Origin: Thermoplasmata archaeon
GTDB lineage: Archaea; Thermoplasmatota; E2; UBA202; JdFR-43
Direction: 5' to 3'
DNA: 13,349 nt
NCBI GenBank assembly: GCA_021161135.1
Contig: JAGHBD010000093.1
Span: 1-13,349, forward strand
The position numbers and the translations under genes are program-made. This document shows, one piece after another, positions 7,263 through 12,337 of this stretch. The notes beneath the pieces were generated by a model. The model searched no databases and was not told the origin of the DNA. It saw nothing but the letters and a program-made list of their open reading frames with translations. Each line of letters begins with the position of its first letter. Position 1 is the stretch's first letter.

Positions 7263-7320
7263 TGCCTCCGCCTGCGGAGAGGTGAGGAGCAGTGATTCAC
7301 CTTGACGGGGCGGAGGTACA
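7263..7320 (+). ncRNA. Candidate structured RNA, possibly a single-hairpin H/ACA guide RNA
   Basis: This is a GC island (36 of 54 bases in 7264-7317 are G or C) in AT-rich noncoding DNA. The lower stem pairs CCTCCGCC (7265-7272) with GGCGGAGG (7309-7316), plus a G-T pair. The upper stem pairs GAGGTGA (7279-7285) with TCACCTT (7297-7303), with an 11-nt apical loop. Between them is an internal loop of 6 nt (TGCGGA) and 5 nt (GACGG). ACA (7318-7320) follows the lower stem directly, 14 nt past the upper stem, as in archaeal H/ACA pseudouridylation guides. Against this, the apical loop is not a clear kink-loop, though it contains GGA and TGA. It could instead be a structured leader of the YkgJ gene: GCGGAG occurs twice (7274-7279, 7310-7315), so CTCCGC could pair with either. 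Confidence 0.45.
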
Positions 7321-7326
7321 GTAAAA

Positions 7327-7334
7327 CTTTTATC
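7327..7334 (+). promoter_or_regulatory. TATA-like element of the YkgJ-MGMT-like operon
   Basis: CTTTTATC is centred about 29 nt upstream of the ATG at 7360 and predicts a nearly leaderless message. It is weaker than the TATA box at 7220-7227. Confidence 0.4.
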
Positions 7335-7359
7335 GCAGAGATATTTCCGCATTTTTGAA

Positions 7360-7773
7360 ATGAGGGCTTTAGTGGATAAAGTCCTCAAGTTGTGTGAAGA
7401 AATAACAGAAAAGATAGATGCGTGTGAGAGATGCGGAAAATGCTGTAAATCTCCTCTTTTACTGCCAGAAGATGTAAAGAGGTTGGGAAAATATGCCAAA
7501 ATGTTTAATAAAAATGGTGCATGCCCCTTTTTTGTCGAAGGAAAATGCGAGATATATGAGATACGCCCTACCGTCTGCAGAATATATCCGTTTATGTTCT
7601 TACCCCATGGTCTTTTTTTAATAAATATACAAGAATGCAGGCTGGCAAGAGAAATATACAGAATTTTATTTCCCAATGAAAGAGGAGAGAGGAATATCGT
7701 AAAAGTAGCGATAACAAAACTTGAGGAAATGGAGAAACGAATGATTAATTTAAGGAATCCAGATACATATTAA
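7360..7773 (+). CDS. YkgJ-type cysteine-cluster protein (zinc- or iron-chelating domain)
   Basis: This 137-residue protein belongs to the YkgJ/CxxCxxCC family. The cluster C22-x2-C25-x2-C28-C29 opens the domain, followed by Cys55 (ACPFF), Cys63 (GKCEIYEIRP), Cys73 (RPTVCRIYPF) and Cys93. The CPFF...C.IY..RP..CR.YPF succession is the family signature. Members are proposed to bind Fe-S or zinc; some are linked to oxidoreductase or methylation roles, but no reaction is established for this type. The N-terminal 20 residues and C-terminal 35 residues look helical. Its TAA overlaps the next gene's ATG by one base, so the two are co-translated. No Shine-Dalgarno precedes the ATG. Confidence 0.85.
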   Translation: MRALVDKVLKLCEEITEKIDACERCGKCCKSPLLLPEDVKRLGKYAKMFNKNGACPFFVEGKCEIYEIRPTVCRIYPFMFLPHGLFLINIQECRLAREIYRILFPNERGERNIVKVAITKLEEMEKRMINLRNPDTY

Positions 7774-8213
7774 TGGCGAGTTGGAGAGAAAAATTGTACG
7801 ATACAAAAGATTTGCCAAAAATTACAGAAATCCCTGAAAAACTCCAGAAGAAATGGGGCAAAGGAACGATGCTAATTCCTTCTCCTCTTGAAGTTGATGA
7901 GGTAATGAGAAAAGTTCCGCATGGAAAATTGATCACGACAGATATTATAAGGCGAGTGTTGGCAGCTAAGCATGGAACCATAATTGCCTGTCCTCTCACC
8001 ATAGGCATTTTTATATGGATTGCCGCCAATGCAGCGGAAGAGGCAAGGAGAGAAGGAGAAAAGAATATCACTCCTTACTGGCGAACCCTGAAAACAGGTG
8101 GCTTTTTAAACGAAAAATATCCAGGAGGCTTGGAAGGACATAAAAAACCGCTGGAGAAAGAAGGACATGAAGTGGCGAAAAAAGGGGAAGAAGTATGTGG
8201 TGATGGATTATGA
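7773..8213 (+). CDS. MGMT-fold (alkyltransferase-like) DNA-binding protein lacking the catalytic cysteine
   Basis: This 146-residue protein resembles the C-terminal domain of O6-alkylguanine-DNA alkyltransferase. VMRKVPHGKLITTDIIRRVLA (44-64) corresponds to the 'kVPxGxvtTYgdIA' helix-turn-helix, and ITPYWRTLKTGGFLNEKYPGGLEGHKKPLEKEGHEV (99-134) to the active-site loop and the following GG...K..LL..EG segment. Where alkyltransferases have PCHR it reads PYWR (101-104): Tyr replaces the alkyl-accepting Cys. It should therefore not repair alkylated DNA by transfer; it may bind damaged DNA like ATL proteins (PWHR) or serve as a regulator. The only cysteines are Cys73 and Cys142. An extension (1-35) precedes the domain. 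The family occurs in other archaea, to my recollection. Partner gene is the YkgJ-type protein immediately upstream. Confidence 0.75.
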   Translation: MASWREKLYDTKDLPKITEIPEKLQKKWGKGTMLIPSPLEVDEVMRKVPHGKLITTDIIRRVLAAKHGTIIACPLTIGIFIWIAANAAEEARREGEKNITPYWRTLKTGGFLNEKYPGGLEGHKKPLEKEGHEVAKKGEEVCGDGL

Positions 8214-8233
8214 AAAAGCCCTTATAGAAAAAA

Positions 8234-8241
8234 TTTTTTAA
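8234..8241 (+). promoter_or_regulatory. TATA box of tRNA-Ser
   Basis: TTTTTTAA is centred 26-27 nt upstream of the tRNA 5' end (8264), the expected archaeal spacing. Confidence 0.55.
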
Positions 8242-8263
8242 TGCTGCCTAATTTCTCTTTCGA

Positions 8264-8347
8264 GCGGGGATGGCCCAGCCTGGTACGGCGCAGGATTGCT
8301 AATCCTGTGGGCGAATGCCCGCGCGAGTTCAAATCTCGCTCCCCGCG
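8264..8347 (+). tRNA. tRNA-Ser (anticodon GCU)
   Basis: The acceptor stem pairs GCGGGGA (8264-8270) with TCCCCGC (8340-8346), and the discriminator is G8347. The anticodon stem CAGGA/TCCTG (8291-8295, 8303-8307) encloses TTGCTAA with anticodon GCT at 8298-8300. A long variable arm (GGGC/GCCC, 8309-8320) marks a class II tRNA, and the T arm is GCGAG-TTCAAAT-CTCGC (8323-8339). It decodes AGC and AGU. No intron is present and CCA is not encoded. Confidence 0.97.
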
Positions 8348-8355
8348 CTATCCCC

Positions 8356-8375
8356 TTTATTTTCTCTAATTCTTT
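8356..8375 (+). terminator. T-rich tract downstream of tRNA-Ser, probable terminator
   Basis: After the tRNA the plus strand is pyrimidine- and T-rich (TTTATTTTCTCTAATTCTTT). Archaeal RNA polymerase terminates at T-rich stretches without a hairpin. The tract ends just before the aIF1A promoter. Confidence 0.35.
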
Positions 8376-8385
8376 CCGATATATT

Positions 8386-8393
8386 CTTATACC
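8386..8393 (+). promoter_or_regulatory. TATA box of the aIF1A-RIO1-Dim2 operon
   Basis: CTTATACC is centred 24-25 nt upstream of the ATG at 8414, predicting a leaderless operon transcript. No Shine-Dalgarno is present. Confidence 0.6.
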
Positions 8394-8413
8394 TGATGTA
8401 AATTAACCATATA

Positions 8414-8722
8414 ATGGAAGAGGAAGTGGAACAGCGAGTTCCTTTACCCAATAGACAGCAAGGAGAGATGATGGCTATTGTTGAGCAGCATATGGGGGGA
8501 GGAAGGTTGCGAATAATTTGTGAGGATGGAAAAGCAAGGCTTGCAAGAATACCTGGTAAAATAAGAAAAAGAAAGTGGATTAAAGTTGGCGATTTATTAA
8601 TAATAAAACCGTGGGATTTTCAAGAGGAGAAGGCAGATGTTGTTTATCGTTACACTCCAACACAGGTAGCAAATCTGGCTAGGAGAAATTTAATACCTGA
8701 AAGCCTGAGCGGATTTATATGA
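8414..8722 (+). CDS. eif1A: Translation initiation factor 1A (aIF1A)
   Basis: This 102-residue protein is aIF1A, the archaeal relative of eIF1A and bacterial IF1. It occupies the A site of the small subunit during initiation and aids tRNA and mRNA placement. The OB fold reads through RVPLPNRQQGEMMAIVEQHMGGGRLRIICEDGKARLARIPGK (8-49), then IRKRKWIKVGDLLIIKPWDFQEEKADVVYRY, with the typical basic IRKRKWI strand; a short helix (TQVANLARRNLI) follows. Length is normal. It overlaps RIO1 by four bases (ATGA at 8719-8722), so translation is coupled. Confidence 0.96.
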   Translation: MEEEVEQRVPLPNRQQGEMMAIVEQHMGGGRLRIICEDGKARLARIPGKIRKRKWIKVGDLLIIKPWDFQEEKADVVYRYTPTQVANLARRNLIPESLSGFI

Positions 8723-9432
8723 GTTGGGAAGCTAAAGTAGAAAAATTAATGAGTATTACTGAAGGAGAAGTTTTTGAAAAAGCAACTCTCCAATCATTGT
8801 GGAAATTGATGAATAATGGCTACATAGATACTTTCGAATTTCCCATATCTACTGGCAAGGAAGGAAACGTTTTCAGGGCAAGAAGAAAAGATGAGCTTAT
8901 AGCAGTAAAAATATATCGTATAAACACAGCTACATTCAGAAGCATTTCAAAATATCTCATGTATGAATCTCCTCAAAAAGTAAAAAAGGATAGGAGAAGC
9001 ATAATATTCGCATGGGCTCTCAAAGAATTCAACAATCTAAAAAAGCTATATAACGCTGGTGTAAGGGTGCCAGAGCCCATTGCAAGAGAAGGCAATGTGA
9101 TAGTCATGGAATATATAGGCACGGAGGAGCAGCCGGCGCCGCTGCTGAAAGACGCCCCTCTGGAAAATGCAGAGGAAGTTTTTGAAAAGATAAAAAAATA
9201 TCTCCATCTCATGTTTCATAAGGCGGCGCTGGTTCATGCCGATTTTTCAGAATATAATGTTTTGATGCATAATGGAGAGCCAGTTATAATAGATGTTGGT
9301 CAAACGGTAAGTAGAGATAATCCGATGGCTATGGAATTTTTGCAAAGGGATGTGAAAAATATTGTGAGATTTTTTAAGAAATATATTGAAGTTGATGAGC
9401 AGGAAGTTTTGAAATATATTCTGGAGGGTTAA
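8719..9432 (+). CDS. rio1: RIO1-type atypical protein kinase/ATPase
   Basis: This 237-residue protein is a RIO kinase of the RIO1 class, an ATPase acting late in small-subunit maturation. The N-terminal helical segment precedes the P loop STGKEGNV (44-51), the ATP-binding Lys64 (AVK), the catalytic loop LVHADFSEYN (171-180) with Asp175 and Asn180, and the metal-binding IIDVGQ loop with Asp192. RIO1-specific features are STGKEGNVF and the helical stretch between the lysine and the hinge; RIO2 would carry an N-terminal winged helix, which is absent. Family members autophosphorylate and release 40S/30S assembly factors. It lies between aIF1A and Dim2, a conserved ribosome-assembly neighbourhood, and one base separates its stop from the next ATG. 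Confidence 0.95.
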   Translation: MSWEAKVEKLMSITEGEVFEKATLQSLWKLMNNGYIDTFEFPISTGKEGNVFRARRKDELIAVKIYRINTATFRSISKYLMYESPQKVKKDRRSIIFAWALKEFNNLKKLYNAGVRVPEPIAREGNVIVMEYIGTEEQPAPLLKDAPLENAEEVFEKIKKYLHLMFHKAALVHADFSEYNVLMHNGEPVIIDVGQTVSRDNPMAMEFLQRDVKNIVRFFKKYIEVDEQEVLKYILEG

Positions 9433-9433
9433 A

Positions 9434-9964
9434 ATGAGATATGTTAAGATACCGATGGAGAGGGTTGCCGTTCTTATAGGAAAAAATGGAGAAGTAAAGG
9501 AAAAAATAGAGCAGCATGGCGTAAAGCTTGAGATAGATTCATCTACAGGTGATGTAAAGATAGAAGGAGATGATTCTCTCAGAGAAATGGAAGCAGAAAA
9601 TGTTGTAAGGGCTATAGCAAGAGGCTTTTCTCCAGATAAAGCACTCCTTCTCTTCAACGATGAATATTATTTTGAGTTGCTTGATATGCGCGACTGGGTG
9701 GGAAAGAAGAAGGAGCATGTGAAAAGAATTGCCGGTAGAATAATAGGGAAAGGAGGGAAGGCAAGAAAGTTAATAGAAGAAATGACAGGTGCTTATATCT
9801 CTGTATATGGCCATACTGTTGCCATCATAGGCAGAATAGATGAACTTCAGATGGCAAAGCAGGCTATAGAGATGCTTCTTGAGGGAGCAAATCACAGTAC
9901 AGTATATCGTTTCCTTGAAAAAGAGAGACAGAAAAAGAAATTGCAGGAATTTGGGCTATGGTGA
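9434..9964 (+). CDS. KH-domain ribosome-assembly protein, archaeal Dim2/Pno1 homologue
   Basis: This 176-residue protein carries two KH-type modules. KH1 (about 1-63) has the GxxG loop GKNG (16-19) after MERVAVLI. KH2 (about 95-150) has IIGKGGKARKLIEEMTGA with GKGG (105-108), then YISVYGHTVAIIG. The ERKR-rich C-terminal tail (159-170) is basic. This architecture matches Dim2/Pno1, which in eukaryotes binds near the 3' end of pre-18S rRNA and guides its cleavage; archaeal homologues bind the 16S 3' region. Position right after RIO1 supports this. It ends 10 nt from the 3' end of the opposite-strand tRNA-Arg. Confidence 0.93.
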   Translation: MRYVKIPMERVAVLIGKNGEVKEKIEQHGVKLEIDSSTGDVKIEGDDSLREMEAENVVRAIARGFSPDKALLLFNDEYYFELLDMRDWVGKKKEHVKRIAGRIIGKGGKARKLIEEMTGAYISVYGHTVAIIGRIDELQMAKQAIEMLLEGANHSTVYRFLEKERQKKKLQEFGLW

Positions 9965-9974
9965 ATGTATAAAG

Positions 9975-10049
9975 CGGGCGCGACGGGATTCGAACCCGCG
10001 ACTACTGGCTTAGAAGGCCAGCGCCCTATCCAGGCTAGGCCACGCGCCC
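9975..10049 (-). tRNA. tRNA-Arg (anticodon UCU)
   Basis: On the minus strand the acceptor pairs GGGCGCG (from 10049) with CGCGCCC (9976-9982), with G discriminator at 9975. The anticodon stem CTGGC/GCCAG encloses CTTCTAA; the anticodon TCT is complementary to plus-strand 10012-10014. The T arm is GCGGG-TTCGAAT-CCCGT. It decodes AGA. There is no intron and CCA is not encoded. Confidence 0.97.
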
Positions 10050-10071
10050 TTACAATGTAAAGAAATTATTT

Positions 10072-10079
10072 TTTAAATA
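10072..10079 (-). promoter_or_regulatory. TATA box of tRNA-Arg
   Basis: Minus strand TATTTAAA is centred 26-27 nt upstream of the tRNA 5' end (10049), matching the spacing of the tRNA-Ser promoter. Confidence 0.6.
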
Positions 10080-10122
10080 TTTGCGATTCGATGCTTTGGA
10101 TGCAAACTAAAAAATCCTAAGA

Positions 10123-10130
10123 TTTTTATT
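10123..10130 (+). promoter_or_regulatory. TATA box of the small membrane protein gene
   Basis: TTTTTATT is centred 25-26 nt upstream of the ATG at 10152, so transcription would begin at the ATG itself. It overlaps a small inverted repeat (AAAAATC at 10110-10116 against GATTTTT at 10121-10127). Confidence 0.55.
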
Positions 10131-10151
10131 CTGGAAACACATACACCTTCA

Positions 10152-10316
10152 ATGAAGCTGAAAAACATAGTGTATGCAGTAATAGCGTTTGTGTTGCCCT
10201 GGCTTCTCATAATAGGAGGGGCTATGGCAGAAATATACAATGTATGGCTATATGTGGGCAGCATAGTGTGGTTTGTTATGGCTCTCTATATTTTTCTCTC
10301 CTTTTACAAATTTTGA
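10152..10316 (+). CDS. Small 54-residue protein with two predicted membrane helices
   Basis: This short reading frame encodes MKLKNIVYAV... ending ...SFYKF. It has two hydrophobic helices, about residues 5-25 and 31-51, joined by a short turn (AEIYN); the N-terminus is basic (KLK) and the C-terminus ends in FYKF, predicting a hairpin with both ends in the cytoplasm. A well-placed TATA box and the match of its start to the leaderless rule seen elsewhere in the window support it as a real gene. I do not recognise the family. The sepF promoter begins seven bases after its stop, so the neighbourhood makes a role in envelope or division possible, but nothing in the sequence proves it. Confidence 0.7.
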   Translation: MKLKNIVYAVIAFVLPWLLIIGGAMAEIYNVWLYVGSIVWFVMALYIFLSFYKF

Positions 10317-10322
10317 AAAGTT

Positions 10323-10330
10323 TTTATAAA
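10323..10330 (+). promoter_or_regulatory. TATA box of sepF
   Basis: TTTATAAA is a consensus box whose last base overlaps the first possible ATG (10330), so that ATG lies upstream of transcription start and cannot be used. Expected start of transcription is near 10350, next to the ATGs at 10348 and 10357. Confidence 0.65.
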
Positions 10331-10347
10331 TGCAATGCATTTCTAAA

Positions 10348-10686
10348 ATGATTAAGATGATATTTGGAAAGAGAAAGGAGGAGTATATTGACCTGGAGGA
10401 TATAGGAGGGGAGGAGCTGCCAGAAGCAAAAATGTATGTTAAAGTGGCCGAGTTGCAGAAATACGATGATTTAAAGGAATTCGCAAAATATGTTTATGAA
10501 GGTAATTTGCTTATATTAGACGTTACTCCACTTTCAGTTGACGACATAGAGCTTGAGAGAGTGACAAATGAGCTAAAAAGAATTGCAAAGGATATAAATG
10601 GGGATATCGCAGGCCTTGACAGAAATCATTTCATAATAACTCCAACTGGCGTGAAAATAGATAGAAGAAAACTCAGAAAATTCTAA
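10348..10686 (+). CDS. sepF: Archaeal cell division protein SepF
   Basis: This 112-residue protein is SepF-like (DUF552). In archaea with FtsZ, SepF is the membrane anchor for the FtsZ ring. The start MIKMIFGKRKEEYIDLED gives a short amphipathic membrane-binding N-terminus and the acidic linker typical of the family. The globular domain runs from about residue 28: KMYVKVAELQKYDDLKEFAKYVYEGNLLILDVTPL, then a helix (LERVTNELKRIAKDINGD) and the final strand pair GLDRNHFIITPTGVKI. The ATG at 10348 is preferred over 10330 because of the TATA box position; 10357 (MIFGKRK) remains possible. Its TAA overlaps the opposite-strand RaSEA stop. FtsZ is not in the window. Confidence 0.9.
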   Translation: MIKMIFGKRKEEYIDLEDIGGEELPEAKMYVKVAELQKYDDLKEFAKYVYEGNLLILDVTPLSVDDIELERVTNELKRIAKDINGDIAGLDRNHFIITPTGVKIDRRKLRKF

Positions 10687-11660
10687 CCCTTGAGAAACTC
10701 TTCTATTTCCAGCAAATCAAGCCACTCCTCCCTACATTCACACTCCAATTTTTTGAATACATCAATTTTTTGACTCAGTGAAAAATCCCTGATTGCTTTA
10801 ATGAATGCAGCATCGCATTCGCCACAATTATGTGCCCCTCTCGCCTTTCCACCTGCAACAACATCACATTTTATCAAACCATCATAAATTTCCGCTGCAT
10901 CTTCAATTACCTTCACCACGCTCCAGAGCCATGGAGGGGTGTATAGTTTTTTCCTCCATAAAAGCTCGACTAAGGTTTTGCTATGTATTGCAACTGGATT
11001 GAAGGATATTGTATCTGCAATATCTTTTACTTTTTCCACACTCCTCACTGCATCTTCGATGGCATCCTTTTCTGTCAGGAAAGGTGGTTTAATCAAAATA
11101 TACACTTTCAATTCCTTTCCATATTCCTTTACTTTCTCCGCCGCCTTCCGCCATTCAGCAAATGTAAAGCCCTTGTTTATGGAATATTCGAGCACTCTAT
11201 CATTGGCTGATTCAAGCCCCATTGCCACTTCAAGTCTTGCCTTTGTTTCTATCCTTTCAAGATTTTCTATGAATTCTGGCCTGCTCTCGACTATTATTTT
11301 TTTCGCTTTCGCAAATTTATTCAATATCAATTCCTGCAATTCCAGAGGAATTTCTTTGCTATCCAAAAAACTTCCTGAAGTAAATATTTTCACAATTTCC
11401 TCGCCATTGTAATGGCTATACGCTTCTTCCACCTGCTTTAAGATTTCTTCTTTGCCAGCATCGTATGTTTCCTTAAAATATCCACACATAAGGCAGCCTG
11501 AATCATGAGCCCATTTGCAGCCAACGGTTCGCAAAATAACAACAAATGCATCAACAATTTTGCCATCCAGAACATCTTTTTCCTTCCATATTCTTGGCTT
11601 TTTTACTCTTTTGGGTACATCCCTTTTAAAAGTGGCGGCAAATTCTTCTAAAGCCTTCAT
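10683..11660 (-). CDS. raSEA: Archaeosine biosynthesis radical SAM enzyme RaSEA
   Basis: This 325-residue protein is a COG1244-type radical SAM enzyme. With ArcS, RaSEA turns preQ0-lysine at position 15 of tRNA into archaeosine. The N-terminal part has VILRTVGCKWAHDSGCLMCGY, in which Cys48, Cys56 and Cys59 (C-x7-C-x2-C) would bind the 4Fe-4S cluster, a spacing characteristic of this family rather than the common C-x3-C-x2-C. The barrel follows with FTSGSFLDS, IIVESRPE and VAMGLESANDRVLE. A C-terminal Cys group (CDVVAGG, HNCGECD, LECECREEW) probably binds another metal. The frame is open to a TTG at 11684, but the ATG at 11660 is chosen because it overlaps the upstream stop by four bases (ATGA). 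It is third in an operon after PiT and DUF47. Confidence 0.85.
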   Translation of the reverse strand: MKALEEFAATFKRDVPKRVKKPRIWKEKDVLDGKIVDAFVVILRTVGCKWAHDSGCLMCGYFKETYDAGKEEILKQVEEAYSHYNGEEIVKIFTSGSFLDSKEIPLELQELILNKFAKAKKIIVESRPEFIENLERIETKARLEVAMGLESANDRVLEYSINKGFTFAEWRKAAEKVKEYGKELKVYILIKPPFLTEKDAIEDAVRSVEKVKDIADTISFNPVAIHSKTLVELLWRKKLYTPPWLWSVVKVIEDAAEIYDGLIKCDVVAGGKARGAHNCGECDAAFIKAIRDFSLSQKIDVFKKLECECREEWLDLLEIEEFLKG

Positions 11661-12337
11661 TTTGCAATCATAGCTCGCAACCAATCAGCAACATTTTCGG
11701 CATGGTCAGCCATATCATCTATCCAGTCCACTATTTTAAGCAAATGATATTCATCCATTGGAGAAAGTTTATCCTCTATCTCATAAATTTTTTTGGTAAT
11801 CTCGTATCTTATTTGATCAGCCTCCCATTCCCTTTTATGAACTCTATGAATGTATTCCTTTGTTTCTTCTCTTTCCTTATTCCCAAATCCTGTTTCAGTT
11901 AAATCTCTTAAATTTCCCACTGCCTTTTCCATCTCCCCAATTGTTTCTGCCACTTTCTCCATGTGCTTCTTGAAATCTTCCTTTATTTCTTCCGGTATTT
12001 TAGTATGTCTCAAATCAAGGAGCTGGGCAAGATTTTCAGCATGGTCAAGAATTGCATCCTGCTCTCTTAGAAGCCATAAAAAATTTCTTTTATCCACAGG
12101 CATCAAAATTGAGCGAGGAAGATGAGCACGAATATTACCCTTTATCAAATCAGCTTCATGTTCCAAATCGGATACTTTTTTTGCCACTTCAGCAAACTCC
12201 TCAAAGTTTCCATCTACATATTTAAAAAAACCTTCCTTTAACAACTCAACGCACTCCTTTACTTTATTCATATGCTGAAGCAAACCTTCGAATGGTGATT
12301 TTTTTCTATATACTTTGCCTACAGCTACTCTTGGCAT
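11657..12337 (-). CDS. DUF47/PhoU-like accessory protein of the PiT phosphate transporter
   Basis: This 226-residue, almost wholly helical protein is of the DUF47 (PhoU-related) family. PhoU-type metal-binding repeats appear twice: DLEHEAD (57-63) and REWEADQ (169-175). A second pair, LDHAENLA (97-104) and ADHAENVA (210-217), lies in the matching helices, so the protein is an internal duplication. Such proteins are coded beside PiT transporters and are thought to regulate phosphate uptake at the cytoplasmic face. The ATG at 12337 overlaps the PiT stop by one base (TGATG) and gives MPRVAVGKVYRKKSPFEGLL, a usual family start; an in-frame ATG at 12409 would run back into PiT. RaSEA overlaps its end by four bases. 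Confidence 0.92.
   Translation of the reverse strand: MPRVAVGKVYRKKSPFEGLLQHMNKVKECVELLKEGFFKYVDGNFEEFAEVAKKVSDLEHEADLIKGNIRAHLPRSILMPVDKRNFLWLLREQDAILDHAENLAQLLDLRHTKIPEEIKEDFKKHMEKVAETIGEMEKAVGNLRDLTETGFGNKEREETKEYIHRVHKREWEADQIRYEITKKIYEIEDKLSPMDEYHLLKIVDWIDDMADHAENVADWLRAMIAK

Noticed and set aside
7302..7310. TTGACGGGG resembling the conserved 16S rRNA 915 region
   Set aside because: Only nine bases agree; the flanks on both sides bear no likeness to 16S rRNA, so it is not an rRNA fragment.
7173..7676. 167-codon minus-strand frame over the RNA locus and the YkgJ gene
   Set aside because: It is antisense to the conserved cysteine-cluster gene and crosses the structured RNA; no promoter, Shine-Dalgarno or domain.
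10110..10127. AAAAATC/GATTTTT inverted repeat upstream of the small membrane protein gene as an operator
   Set aside because: Seven A/T-dominated base pairs overlapping a TATA box in AT-rich DNA are expected by chance; no second copy seen.
11661..11684. Longer RaSEA start at TTG 11684
   Set aside because: It adds eight residues overlapping the DUF47 gene; the ATG at 11660 forms a standard ATGA coupling.
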